The position numbers and the translations under genes were made by a program. Under the pieces are notes generated by a model. That model saw only the letters and a program-made list of their open reading frames with translations, did not search any database and was not told the DNA's origin. A stretch of DNA of 64,000 bases from Palsa-1150 sp036490515 (GTDB lineage Bacteria > Myxococcota_A > Polyangia > Polyangiales > Polyangiaceae): contig DASXDU010000042.1 of NCBI GenBank assembly GCA_036490515.1, positions 310,001 through 374,000 of the forward strand, in the 5' to 3' direction. This document shows positions 24,280 to 33,357 of the stretch, piece after piece (the stretch's first letter is position 1; each line of letters begins with the position of its first letter).

Positions 24280-26818
24280 GATCCAGCGGCTCCGGGCGCG
24301 CCTGGAAGAGGCAGAGGAGACCCTCGACGCCATCCGCTCCGGCAAGGTGGACGCTCTCGTCGTGTCCGGCCCGGAAGGAGACCGCATCTTCACGCTCGAC
24401 GGGCCGGAGCACCGCTACCGCCGCCTGGTCGAGACGATGAAGGAGGGCGCCGGAATCGTCGCGCGCGACGGGACGCTCCTCTACTGCAACAGCCAGCTCG
24501 CGGCGATGCTTGGGACGAGCCTCGAGCGCCTCATCGGCGACGAGGTGAGCCGGCACGTAGCGCCGGTGTCGCGCAAGACGTTCGAGGCGCTCGCGCGCCA
24601 GGCCCACGAGGGGCAACCCGCGAAGGCGGAGGTGTCGTTCCGGCTCCCGGCGGAAGGTGAGACGGTGACGGCATACGTGTCGATGAGCCGCACGGGCGAC
24701 GTCGACGGGAGCCTGTGCCTGGTCGCGACCGACCTCACCGAGCAGAAGCGCGGCGAGGAGATCGTCGCCGCCGAGCGCCTCGCGACCTCGATCCTCGACC
24801 AGGCGGCCGAGGCGGTCATCGTGTGCGATCCGCGGGGGCACGTCGTGCGGGCGAGCCAGAGCGCCCACCGCATTGCGCTGCGCAACCCCCTCCTCGCGCG
24901 CTTCGAGGACGCGTTCCCCCTGCGGTCGCCGTCGGCCGCGAGCGTCCCGGTGCCGCTCGTGGGAGCCGCGCTCGCGGGCGAGTCGACGAGCGGCATCGAC
25001 GTGTCCCTCCCGCGACCCCACGGCGAGACTCTCCACCTCATCGCCTCGGCCGCGCCGCTCACGAACGCCGCCCGCGAAATCGTGGGCTGCGTCGTCTCGC
25101 TCGTGGACATCACGCAGCGCAAGCGCGCCGAGGACGCCGTCTCGCTCCTCTCGCGCGCGGGCGCCGCTCTCGGGGCCTCGCTCGACCTCGACGACATGCT
25201 CGCTCGCCTCACGCGCGAGCTCGTCCCGGGCTTCGCGGACGCGTGCATGGTCTACCTCGCCGTCGGGGACGACTCCGACGAGATGCGCCTCGCGGCCGTA
25301 CGGCACGTCCGCGCGGCGAAGGAGGCGCTCTACCGCGAGGAGGCACACTGCAGGGGTGGCGCCGCGCGGATCTACGAGCGCGTCGCCCGCAGCGGGAGGC
25401 CGGAGCTCCTCGACGAGGTGACCGGGCAGGTCATCGACCGCGTCTCCGTCGACAGCGCGCACCGCGACATCCTCCAGACCCTGCGTCCGCTCTCCGCGGC
25501 GGCCGCTCCCCTCCGGGCCATACGTCACGTCTTCGGCGCGATCGTGCTCGAACGGTCCGAGTCCGACGTTCGCTACACGAAGGACGATCTCGCGACGCTC
25601 GAGCAGCTCGCCTTGCGCCTCGCGATGGCCATCGACAACTCGCGCCTGCTCGACATCGCGCAGCGCGAGCGTGCCCGCGTCGAGGAGGCGAACCGCGCGA
25701 AGGACGAGTTCCTCGCGGCCGTCTCGCACGAGCTCCGCACGCCGCTCAACGCCATCCTCGGCTGGGCGCGGATGCTCAAGAGCGGCAAGGTCGCCGAGGA
25801 CAAGCGCCCGCGCGCCATCGAGACGATCGAGCGCAACGCGGCGATCCAGACGCAGCTCATCGAGGACCTGCTCGACATCTCACGCATCGTCACGGGCAAG
25901 CTCCGCATCCACAGCCGGCCGCTCGACATGGGGGGCGTCATCCTGGCGGCGGTCGAGTCGGTGAAGCCGCAGGCCGACGCCAAGCGCGTGACGGTGGTCT
26001 CGTCGCTCGGCGCGCCGGGCCGCCCGGTGCTCGGCGACGGGGACCGTCTCCAGCAGGTCGTGTGGAACCTGCTGACCAACGCGATCAAGTTCACGCCCGT
26101 GGGGGGCCACGTCCGCGTTGGGCTCACTTCGGCGGACGGGCACGCCGAGCTCACCGTCAGCGACGACGGCGAGGGCATCACCGCGGAGTTCCTGCCCCAT
26201 GTGTTCGAGCGGTTCCAGCAGGCGATGGGCGGTAGCGCGCGCGCTCACGGCGGGCTGGGCATCGGGCTCACGATCGTGAAGAACCTCGTCGAGCTCCACG
26301 GCGGGACCATCCGAGCGACGAGCGACGGCCACGGCCGCGGGTCGACGTTTGCGGTGGTCCTGCCGACGCTCGCCGCGATCGAGGCGCCCGTCGAGGTGGC
26401 CCCGTCCGAGCCGGCGCGCGAGACCCTCGTGGACCTCACCGGCCTCCGCGTCCTCGCGGTCGAGGACGACCTCGACTCGCGTGAGCTCCTCGCGACGGTG
26501 CTCGGGCAGTCGGGCGCCGTCGCGCACGCGGCCGCGAGCGCGGCGGAGGCCTTCAGGCTCTTCACCTCGGGGACGTTCGACGTCCTCGTGTCGGACATCG
26601 GGCTGCCGGGCGAGGACGGCTACGGGCTCATCTCGCGCATCCGCACGCTGTCTCCGACGGAGGGCGGGCGCATTCCCGCCGTCGCGCTGACGGCGTTCGC
26701 GCGGGGCGACGACCGGACGCGGGCCCTGCGCGCGGGCTTCGACATGCACCTGCCGAAGCCCGTCGAACCAGCGGAGCTCGTCGCGGTGCTCGGCAACCTG
26801 ACGGGCAGGCGGCGCTGA
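24236..26818 (+). CDS. Hybrid histidine kinase PAS-PAS-GAF-HisKA-HATPase-REC of the kai operon
   Basis: An 860-aa soluble kinase. An N-terminal coiled coil is followed by two PAS domains (about 55-165 and 175-295) and a GAF domain (about 305-455). HisKA carries His498 in AVSHELRTPLNAILGW, HATPase has NLLTNAIKFT, SDDGEGI and GGLGIGLTIV, and the receiver has Asp787 in VLVSDIGLPGEDG. All key residues are intact. The start is ATG 24236, with a GTG immediately before it. It begins inside kaiB2, so it is translationally coupled to the kai genes. It is the likely output or input kinase of the Kai module, in the place of cyanobacterial SasA but without a KaiB-like sensor domain of its own. Confidence 0.93.
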   Translation: MRKQTKPPRSAPVAEIQRLRARLEEAEETLDAIRSGKVDALVVSGPEGDRIFTLDGPEHRYRRLVETMKEGAGIVARDGTLLYCNSQLAAMLGTSLERLIGDEVSRHVAPVSRKTFEALARQAHEGQPAKAEVSFRLPAEGETVTAYVSMSRTGDVDGSLCLVATDLTEQKRGEEIVAAERLATSILDQAAEAVIVCDPRGHVVRASQSAHRIALRNPLLARFEDAFPLRSPSAASVPVPLVGAALAGESTSGIDVSLPRPHGETLHLIASAAPLTNAAREIVGCVVSLVDITQRKRAEDAVSLLSRAGAALGASLDLDDMLARLTRELVPGFADACMVYLAVGDDSDEMRLAAVRHVRAAKEALYREEAHCRGGAARIYERVARSGRPELLDEVTGQVIDRVSVDSAHRDILQTLRPLSAAAAPLRAIRHVFGAIVLERSESDVRYTKDDLATLEQLALRLAMAIDNSRLLDIAQRERARVEEANRAKDEFLAAVSHELRTPLNAILGWARMLKSGKVAEDKRPRAIETIERNAAIQTQLIEDLLDISRIVTGKLRIHSRPLDMGGVILAAVESVKPQADAKRVTVVSSLGAPGRPVLGDGDRLQQVVWNLLTNAIKFTPVGGHVRVGLTSADGHAELTVSDDGEGITAEFLPHVFERFQQAMGGSARAHGGLGIGLTIVKNLVELHGGTIRATSDGHGRGSTFAVVLPTLAAIEAPVEVAPSEPARETLVDLTGLRVLAVEDDLDSRELLATVLGQSGAVAHAAASAAEAFRLFTSGTFDVLVSDIGLPGEDGYGLISRIRTLSPTEGGRIPAVALTAFARGDDRTRALRAGFDMHLPKPVEPAELVAVLGNLTGRRR

Positions 26819-26854
26819 TGCGCGTCGTGGGCGGGGGCCGTCGGCGGGGACGCC

Positions 26855-28288
26855 TCAGTCCGAGAAGAGGTCGAGTGTCCTGTGGTCCGCGGACGCACGG
26901 CGGGCGCGAGCCTGTCCCCACTGCCGGAGCGCCTGGATCTTTTCCTCGTAGAGCGTCGCCAGGGGCACGAGATCACGGGCGGCGGCGCGCAGGTCGTCCT
27001 CGGTGAGGTCGTGCTTCGACGCGAACGCGCGGAAGAGCGCGCCGGTCACCATCTGCTCGATCTCCGCCCCCGACCAGTGCTCGAGGTCGCGCGCCAGGTC
27101 CTCCACGGGGTACGCCGCGGCGTCCCGCCCGCGCCGGGCGAGGTGCACGGCGAGGATCTGCGTGCGCTCCTTCGGGGAAGGCAGGTCCACGAAGAACACC
27201 TCGTCGAAGCGCCCGCGCCGCGCGAGCTCCGGCGGCAGCCGCTCGACGTCGTTCGCAGTCGCAGCCACGAAGACCGCCGCCCGGCGCTCCTGGAGCCACG
27301 TGAGGAACGCGCCGAAGACGCGCGCGTGGCGAGCGTCCGCCCCGTCGGCCCCGAGACCCTTCTCGATCTCGTCGACCCAGAGCACCACCGGCGCGACCGC
27401 CTCGACCGCGCGCGTCGCCTCGTGGATGGCGTGCTCGGGTGACCCCGCGGCGAAGACCTCCGCGAAGTCGAGGCGCACGAGCGGCAAACCGAGGACGCGC
27501 GCCGTCGCCTTGCTCACGAGCGACTTGCCGCACCCCTGCACGCCGCACGTCAGCATCCCGCGCGGCTCGGCCAGCCCGAACTCGCGCGCCCCGGCCCCGA
27601 ACGCCAGGACGCGCGAGCGAAGCCACCCCTTGACGACCTCGAGGCCGCCCACGTCGTCGAGGGTCACGTCGGCCTCGACCAGCTCGAGGCTCGCGCTCCG
27701 GCGGAGGGCGCCCCTCTTCTCGGCGATGACGCGCTGCAGGCCTTCCTCGGCGCTCCCGGCGGTGCGCGCGATACGGAAGGCGCGCGAGGCCTCGTCCTGC
27801 GTGAGACCGGTGGCGGCGCGCAGGAAAGCGTCGCGCGGCCACTGCGGGTCGAGCTTCTCGGCGAGGTAGGACGCGGCGAGCGCCGGCGCGTCGGGGAGCG
27901 GCAGGGAGAGGACGCGCGTGTCGCGGTCGAGCTCGGGCGGCAGCGTCGGCGTGGGCATCACGAGGAGGAGCGGTAGCTCACGGCGCTTGCTGGCCAGGTC
28001 GCGAAGCGCCCGCACGACGCGCGCGTCCGACAGCCACGGATGCACGTCGAGCATCACGCGGGCGACCCCCGTCTCGCCGGTGCTCGCGCGCTCGATCGCC
28101 GCGAGCGCGCTCGGCACCGTCGCGTCGTCGCTCCACCCGCGCGTCGCCGTCCACTCCATGACGCGCGCCCCGCGGAGCGCGTCCCCCACGAGCTTCACCG
28201 CGCGCCGCTCCTCGTGCGTCACGATGCACACGATGGGGATGCCGGCCTGCGCGGCCGCGCGCAGATCGCGGACGAACGCGTCGCTCAT
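26855..28288 (-). CDS. Ycf46-like AAA ATPase
   Basis: A 477-aa cytoplasmic AAA protein. The N-terminal half (about 1-205) is a degenerate ATPase-like fold (IPIVCIVTHEERRAVKLV). The C-terminal half is a classical AAA module: Walker A GVQGCGKS (Lys255), Walker B VVLWVDEIEKG, sensor AATANDVERLP and arginine finger RRGRFDE, with a helical lid. This layout is that of the Ycf46 family, whose role is poorly known. It follows the GspE/PilB gene with a one-base gap. Confidence 0.88.
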   Translation of the reverse strand: MSDAFVRDLRAAAQAGIPIVCIVTHEERRAVKLVGDALRGARVMEWTATRGWSDDATVPSALAAIERASTGETGVARVMLDVHPWLSDARVVRALRDLASKRRELPLLLVMPTPTLPPELDRDTRVLSLPLPDAPALAASYLAEKLDPQWPRDAFLRAATGLTQDEASRAFRIARTAGSAEEGLQRVIAEKRGALRRSASLELVEADVTLDDVGGLEVVKGWLRSRVLAFGAGAREFGLAEPRGMLTCGVQGCGKSLVSKATARVLGLPLVRLDFAEVFAAGSPEHAIHEATRAVEAVAPVVLWVDEIEKGLGADGADARHARVFGAFLTWLQERRAAVFVAATANDVERLPPELARRGRFDEVFFVDLPSPKERTQILAVHLARRGRDAAAYPVEDLARDLEHWSGAEIEQMVTGALFRAFASKHDLTEDDLRAAARDLVPLATLYEEKIQALRQWGQARARRASADHRTLDLFSD

Positions 28289-28289
28289 C

Positions 28290-30131
28290 TCATGACTCCG
28301 TCGTCACGCGCAGGACCTCCTCGAAGCTCGTCGTCCCGCGCGCCAGCTTCTTGATGGCGGCCTCGCGCAGCGTGAGGAGGCCGTCGTGGCGCGCCTGCTT
28401 GAGGATGTCCTTCGCGCTCGCCTTGCCGACCACCAGCTTGCGGATCTTGTCGTCGATCTCGAGCACCTCGAAGACGCCCGTCCGGCCGAGGAGGCCCGTC
28501 GAGCGGCACTTCACGCAGCCCTCGCCGAACGCCACCATGAGCTGGGGGTCCTGCCCCTGCGCCTTGAGCTCGTGCACGTCGAGCCCGAGGAGCGTCATCT
28601 GGTCCTGCGTGAGGAACGTCTCGACGCGGCAGGACGGGCAGACTGTGCGGACGAGGCGCTGGGCGACGACGCCGACGAGCGTGGACGAGAGGACGAACGG
28701 GTCGACGCCGAGCTCGAGGAGGCGCGTGATGGCCGTGGACGCGTCGTTCGTGTGGAGGGTCGCGAGGACGAGGTGGCCGGTGAGGGCGGCCTGGAGCGCG
28801 ATCTCGGCGGTCTCGCCGTCGCGCACCTCGCCGACCATGATGATGTCCGGGTCCTGCCGGAGCACGTGCCGCAAAGACTCCGCGAAGCCCACGCCGATCT
28901 TCGGCTGGACCGCCATCTGGTTGAAGGCGTCGACGACGAGCTCGATCGGGTCCTCGATCGTCACGACGTTGTACTCGGGCGTCGCGATCGACCGGAGCGC
29001 GGCGTAGAGCGTCGTCGTCTTGCCGCTGCCGGTCGGCCCGGTGACGAGGATCATCCCGTGCGGGCGCGCCAGGAACTTCTCGGCGACCTGGAGCTGCTGC
29101 TCGAACATCCCGAGCTCGGGCAGGTCCTGGACGAGCGCGCCCGGGTCGAAGACGCGGATGACGAGCTTCTCGCCGAAGGCGACCGCCACCGTCGAGACGC
29201 GCATCTCGACCTCGCGGTCCCCGCGCGCCGTCTTGATGCGCCCGTCCTGCGGCCGGCGCTTCTCGGCGATGTCGAGGCGGGCGAGCGTCTTGATGCGCGA
29301 CACGATCGCCGGGTGCACGACCTTGGGCAGCTGGTGCACGTTGTGGAGGACGCCGTCGATGCGCATGCGCACGACCGACGCCTCGCGCCGCGGCTCGATG
29401 TGGATGTCGCTCGCGCGCTGGTCGAGCGCGTAGTGCAGGATGTATTCGACCGCCGAGACCACGTGCGCGTCGCTCGCCTCGATCTCCTCGACGCGGTTGA
29501 GCTTCACGAACCGCTCGAGGTTCCCGATGTCGACGCCGCTGGTCGCCTGCTGCTCGGCAGCCTGCACCGCGCCGCGGAAGCCGTAGAAGTCCGTGATGAG
29601 GCGCTGGATGTCGCCCGGCGTGGACACGACGAGGCGCGGCTCGCGGCGGACGTGCGTCTGGAGCGCCTCGACGAGCGCGTGGTCGAGCGGATCGGCCACG
29701 GCGACGGTCACCGTGCGGTCGTCGGCCGCGATGATGAGCGCCCCGTGCCGGCGCGCGAAGGGCCGCGAGAGGAGCGTGGGCGCGAGCTTCGCGTCGATCT
29801 TGAGCGGGTCGAGATCGACGTAGGGGAGGCCCACGTGCTGCGCGAAGGCCTGCATGATCGCGCGCTCGGTCAGCGGGTAGCGAGCGTCCCCCGCCTGGCC
29901 GACGCCCATCGACGCGAGCGTCTCGGCGGGGTGCACGCCGTCGGCGCCGCTGGCTCCGCGCTTGCGAGCCGTGCCCGTACGCTGGCGGAGCAGGCGCGCG
30001 TGGGCGATCTCCCCCTTGCCCGCCACGTCCCGTGCCTGCTCCCGCGTGAGCAGCCCGCGCCGCTCGAGCACTCCGCACAGGTACTCGAAAGTCAGCGTGG
30101 CTCGCGGGTTTACGGACGCCGGACGGGCCAT
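28290..30131 (-). CDS. GspE/PilB-family secretion or pilus assembly ATPase
   Basis: A 613-aa ATPase of type II secretion or type IV pilus extension. The N-terminal MshEN/GSPII_E-N domain (about 60-200) is followed by SDIHIEPR, Walker A GPTGSGKTT (Lys371), the Asp box TIEDPIEL, Walker B IIMVGEVRD, the His box LATLHTNDA and a four-cysteine zinc motif (CPSC, then CVKC). It is full length. ATG 30131 gives MARPASVNPRA; upstream in-frame sequence overlaps the divergent promoter. No pilin or secretin genes are nearby. It is co-transcribed with the Ycf46-like ATPase. Confidence 0.93.
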   Translation of the reverse strand: MARPASVNPRATLTFEYLCGVLERRGLLTREQARDVAGKGEIAHARLLRQRTGTARKRGASGADGVHPAETLASMGVGQAGDARYPLTERAIMQAFAQHVGLPYVDLDPLKIDAKLAPTLLSRPFARRHGALIIAADDRTVTVAVADPLDHALVEALQTHVRREPRLVVSTPGDIQRLITDFYGFRGAVQAAEQQATSGVDIGNLERFVKLNRVEEIEASDAHVVSAVEYILHYALDQRASDIHIEPRREASVVRMRIDGVLHNVHQLPKVVHPAIVSRIKTLARLDIAEKRRPQDGRIKTARGDREVEMRVSTVAVAFGEKLVIRVFDPGALVQDLPELGMFEQQLQVAEKFLARPHGMILVTGPTGSGKTTTLYAALRSIATPEYNVVTIEDPIELVVDAFNQMAVQPKIGVGFAESLRHVLRQDPDIIMVGEVRDGETAEIALQAALTGHLVLATLHTNDASTAITRLLELGVDPFVLSSTLVGVVAQRLVRTVCPSCRVETFLTQDQMTLLGLDVHELKAQGQDPQLMVAFGEGCVKCRSTGLLGRTGVFEVLEIDDKIRKLVVGKASAKDILKQARHDGLLTLREAAIKKLARGTTSFEEVLRVTTES

Positions 30132-30155
30132 CGGACGAGAATCAGCGTACCACGC

Positions 30156-30182
30156 GTCACACTCTTTCCGCGTCGCGCGATG
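30156..30182 (+). promoter_or_regulatory. Bipartite promoter-like motif, site 1 (before sigma factor gene)
   Basis: GTCACACTCT, 7 bp, then TCGCGCGATG. The same two 10-bp blocks with the same 7-bp spacing recur at 31165-31191 before the next gene. The form fits a -35/-10 pair of an ECF-type promoter and would make the sigma gene autoregulated. The assignment is inferred. Confidence 0.55.
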
Positions 30183-30199
30183 TCTCCGACAGAGGGACA

Positions 30200-31147
30200 A
30201 TGGCCATGAACGTGCCCGCGGACCGGTTCGTCTCCAAGCTCACCGATCCCGCGCTCGCGGCGGCGCTGTCGCACTTCGTGTGCGCGCGCCTGCCCGAGCC
30301 GGACGCGGAGGACGTGGTCCAGTCGACGCTTTCGGAGGCGCTGGACGCAGACGAGCATCCCGAGGAGGACGAGGAGGTCGTCCGGTGGGTCTTCGGGATC
30401 TGCCGCCACAAGCTCGCCGACTGGTTCCGTCGCGCCAGGCGCGAGGTGCCCCGCGATCTCCAGAGCGACGACGAGGGGCTCGCGGTCGCGGCGGCCGAGA
30501 GTGCGCCGCAGAGCGCGATGGATCTGCTGCGTTGGGCGAAGAAGGAGCTCCCCGCGGGCGAGGAGAACGAGAAGACGCTCGAGTGGATGTTGCGGGAGGG
30601 CGAAGGGGAGAAGCTCGAGACCATCGCGGCCGAGGCGAACGTGCCCGCGCCGCGCGTCCGGCAGCGCGTGTCGCGTCTTCGCCGGTACTACAAGGCCAAG
30701 TGGGCCGCGCAGGCCGCGGCGCTCGCGGCGATCCTGCTCATCGCGATCGCCATCGCGCTCGCGCTGCGGCAGCACCCCGAGCAGGTCGCGCCTTCGCCGG
30801 AGCCGTCGTTCGCTCCGACGTCGATGCCCACGCCGCCACCGTCCGCGCAGCTCGCACCCCCGCCGGAAGAGCCGGCGTGGAGCACGCAGCCGCTCGTGCC
30901 TCCCGCGCCGAGCGCCCCGCCGTCGTCGAGCGTGCCGCCCGTTCCCGCGCCCACCACGTCGGCCGCGCCCACGGCCGTGCCGACGTCGATGCTCGACAAG
31001 GGCCGGACGGCCCCCACGGCGACCTTCGCGCCGCCGGTGAAGCCGGTGGCCAAGCCGGGCAAGCGGAACCCGTCGAAGGCGCCGTCGTTCGGCTCCGACT
31101 CCGATCCGCCGCCCGCCTTCCCGGCCTCGAGCGGCGACTCCAAGTAG
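30200..31147 (+). CDS. ECF-like sigma factor fused to a membrane anchor
   Basis: A 315-aa protein. Residues 1-165 resemble an ECF sigma factor: region 2 (EDVVQSTLSEALDADEH, WVFGICRHKLADWFRRAR) and region 4 (LETIAAEANVPAPRVRQRVSRLRR). A single strong membrane helix follows (about 169-189, AAALAAILLIAIAIALAL). The last 125 residues are Pro/Ser/Ala-rich and would be periplasmic. The start is ATG 30200, with AGAGGGA directly before it; ATG 30206 is an alternative. No separate anti-sigma factor gene is adjacent, so the tail may provide the control. It may transcribe itself and the hydrolase downstream through the shared motif. Confidence 0.82.
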   Translation: MAMNVPADRFVSKLTDPALAAALSHFVCARLPEPDAEDVVQSTLSEALDADEHPEEDEEVVRWVFGICRHKLADWFRRARREVPRDLQSDDEGLAVAAAESAPQSAMDLLRWAKKELPAGEENEKTLEWMLREGEGEKLETIAAEANVPAPRVRQRVSRLRRYYKAKWAAQAAALAAILLIAIAIALALRQHPEQVAPSPEPSFAPTSMPTPPPSAQLAPPPEEPAWSTQPLVPPAPSAPPSSSVPPVPAPTTSAAPTAVPTSMLDKGRTAPTATFAPPVKPVAKPGKRNPSKAPSFGSDSDPPPAFPASSGDSK

Positions 31148-31164
31148 AACGCGCTCCGCGAGCC

Positions 31165-31191
31165 GTCACACTCTCCGGCCCTCGCGCGATG
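31165..31191 (+). promoter_or_regulatory. Bipartite promoter-like motif, site 2 (before hydrolase gene)
   Basis: GTCACACTCT, 7 bp, TCGCGCGATG: identical blocks and spacing to 30156-30182. It lies 17 bp after the sigma gene stop and 50 bp before the hydrolase start. It is a candidate target of the adjacent sigma factor. Confidence 0.55.
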
Positions 31192-31240
31192 AAGGGACAG
31201 ACGCCGCGCGCAGGTGGCCGCGGCTCTGGAGGGATCGGCG

Positions 31241-32119
31241 ATGTCCGGTGAAGCTGGGCGCGTCTCACGCGCGCGCACGTTGGCAGGGATATGCACGGTG
31301 GCGGGGCTCTCGGCGATGGTCCTCGCGCCGCTCGCGCGGACCGCCCTCGCCACGCCCAATGGAACGACGACGAATGCGCCTGCGACGGCGTCCGCGCCCG
31401 CGCCCGTGCCCGCGCCCGCGCCCGCGACGGCGTCCGCGTCGCTTGCGGGTGAGGCTCCTGCTCCCCGCGCGCGCGTTCCCGAGGCTCCCGCGTGGATCGA
31501 CGCCGAGGCCTCCGCCGGCAAGGCCTTCGTCTATCCCCCGAGCGGCGAGAGCCGCGCGCCTCGCCCCGTGACGGTGATGCTCCACGGGATGTGCGGCCAC
31601 CCGCAGAGCGCGTGCGGTCCCTTCGTCGACGTCTCGACGTCGCGCGGGTGGCTCGTCTGCCCGAAGGCCGAGGACCCCTGCGGCGGCGGTACGCGCTGGC
31701 GACTGCACGGTCCCGACGACGGCAACCTCGTCGAGAACAGCGTCCGCGCGGTCGTACGCGGCCACGACGGCGAGGTCGACGCGAGCGCGCCGCGCGTCAT
31801 CGTGGGCTTCTCGCTCGGGGGCATCGCCGCCGTGCGGATCGCGGAGGCGTCGACCCGCACGTACGAGGGGCTCGTCGTCATCGCGTCGCAGGTGCACCCG
31901 GACGCCGAGGCGCTCAAGAAGGCGGGCGTCAAGCGCGTCGTCCTCGCCGCCGGGGACCTCGACATGACGAGCCTGCCGCTCCAGGAGGACGCGCGCGCGC
32001 TCGACGCGCACGGGATGCCGACGCGGTTCGTCAGCCTCGGGCACTTCGGGCACGGCTACCCGGCGGACATGGAAGAGCGGATGCGCGGGCCCATGACGTG
32101 GGTCGCCGGCGGGAGCTGA
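31241..32119 (+). CDS. Secreted alpha/beta hydrolase
   Basis: A 292-aa protein. A signal peptide (about 1-35) is followed by a Pro/Ala repeat linker and a serine hydrolase domain. The domain shows the oxyanion-region motif MLHGMCGHP, nucleophile elbow GFSLGG (Ser191), GDLD as likely acid region and His in HFGHGYP (about 271). Substrate unknown; esterase or peptidase are possible. ATG 31241 is supported by GGAGGG upstream; an earlier in-frame GTG lies at 31214. It follows the membrane-bound sigma factor and carries its own copy of the shared promoter motif. Confidence 0.82.
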   Translation: MSGEAGRVSRARTLAGICTVAGLSAMVLAPLARTALATPNGTTTNAPATASAPAPVPAPAPATASASLAGEAPAPRARVPEAPAWIDAEASAGKAFVYPPSGESRAPRPVTVMLHGMCGHPQSACGPFVDVSTSRGWLVCPKAEDPCGGGTRWRLHGPDDGNLVENSVRAVVRGHDGEVDASAPRVIVGFSLGGIAAVRIAEASTRTYEGLVVIASQVHPDAEALKKAGVKRVVLAAGDLDMTSLPLQEDARALDAHGMPTRFVSLGHFGHGYPADMEERMRGPMTWVAGGS

Positions 32120-32168
32120 GTCCAAGCGACGGGCGACCGTCGACCGTGAACCCCGCACGCGATCGGCG

Positions 32169-32174
32169 CATACT
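32169..32174 (+). promoter_or_regulatory. -10-like hexamer CATACT close to the start codon
   Basis: CATACT lies 9 bp before ATG 32184, with TCGACC 23 bp further upstream (32140-32145). The same two hexamers at the same distances precede the ATG at 61492. A very short or absent 5' leader is implied. Confidence 0.4.
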
Positions 32175-32183
32175 CGCGGCCCG

Positions 32184-33353
32184 ATGAGGGCCCTCCTCGC
32201 GTCGCTCGTCCTTCTCGCGACCCTCGCGGTCGCACTCCCCGCCGCCGCCAACGCGCCCGCTCCCTGGGTGCGCGCTCCTGCCCGGCTCGGCGGCGCGTTC
32301 GTCGTGAAGCCGACGACGCTCGTCGTCGAGCACGAGGCGCTGACCTTCACGTGCCCCGGCCAGGGCCTCCGGTGCACGTTCGAGGCGCGCTACCGCGTGC
32401 GCAACGACGGCGCGGAGCGCGAGGAGGTGCTCGGCGCGTTCTACGGCATTGCGTCGCAGCAGGTCTCGGTGCGGTCGCGCGGCGTGGACCTCCGGCGGAC
32501 GCTCACGCCCGAGCAGCTCGCCGTGACCGACGAGGCGGTCTTCGCGCTCGACCCCGAGCTCCGCCGGCAGTACGCGACGTCGCTCGACCGCACGGGGTTC
32601 GCGTTCGCGGTCGACGGCCACGCGCGGGAGGAGCTCGTGTTCGAGGGCACGACCGAGGCGGTGTACCTCGAGCGCAACGACTCCGGCATGGAGTTCGTCC
32701 TGCCGCCGCTCTTCACGCGCCACCCGTGGCTCGCGACCGAGGAGCGGTACGAGGCGGCCGTCGAGTTCGCGTACGCGCTCTCCCCCATCCGGAGCTGGTC
32801 GGGGTCGCCGTCGATCGACGTCACCGTCCGCCATTCTCCGTCGCTCGCGTGGAAGCCCGGGGACCTCGCGTGGGCGCACTCCCGCGAGGGCGGCGAGGCG
32901 GTCGAGCGGACGACGATCGCGTCGGCGAGCGCGTCGACCCTGCGCTTCGGCTTCATCCGGCCAGGGACCACGGTCCTCAACGGAGGCCCGCTCGTCGGCG
33001 CCGGCGGCCGCCTCGACACGAAGGAGCTCCGCGTCCGCCTCGGCTACGAGGTCGGCGGCCCGTGGTGGGCCATCTACTCCGCCGCGGTCGAGACGAGCTT
33101 CCACGGCAGGACGACGATCATCCCGGCCGTCGAGGCGGCGCTCCCGGACATCCTCGTCCTCGTCCCGTCGCTCGCCGTCGGCGCCGGAGTCCCCACGCAG
33201 CTCCGCGACGGCAAGCCGGCGATCGTCGGAGTCCGCGGGCAGTTCACGATGTCCTTCCCGATCGTCTCGATGGTCGTCCCCGTCGATTTCTTCCCGGGCG
33301 CCGTCGGAGACAACCGATGGCAGGTGAGCATGCTGGCGCAGGCCTCGTTCTGA
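32184..33353 (+). CDS. Secreted protein of unknown function
   Basis: A 389-aa protein with a clear signal peptide (MRALLASLVLLATLAVALPAAANA). The mature protein is beta-rich: one likely disulfide (FTCPGQGLRCTF), an Ig-like FEARYRVRNDG segment and a C-terminal part with outer-membrane-strand character (IVGVRGQFTMSFPIVS, WQVSMLAQASF, ending in Phe). It may be a periplasmic or outer-membrane protein. No family is recognised. It is convergent with the GT87-like gene, 4 bp apart. Confidence 0.75.
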   Translation: MRALLASLVLLATLAVALPAAANAPAPWVRAPARLGGAFVVKPTTLVVEHEALTFTCPGQGLRCTFEARYRVRNDGAEREEVLGAFYGIASQQVSVRSRGVDLRRTLTPEQLAVTDEAVFALDPELRRQYATSLDRTGFAFAVDGHAREELVFEGTTEAVYLERNDSGMEFVLPPLFTRHPWLATEERYEAAVEFAYALSPIRSWSGSPSIDVTVRHSPSLAWKPGDLAWAHSREGGEAVERTTIASASASTLRFGFIRPGTTVLNGGPLVGAGGRLDTKELRVRLGYEVGGPWWAIYSAAVETSFHGRTTIIPAVEAALPDILVLVPSLAVGAGVPTQLRDGKPAIVGVRGQFTMSFPIVSMVVPVDFFPGAVGDNRWQVSMLAQASF

Positions 33354-33357
33354 GTGC

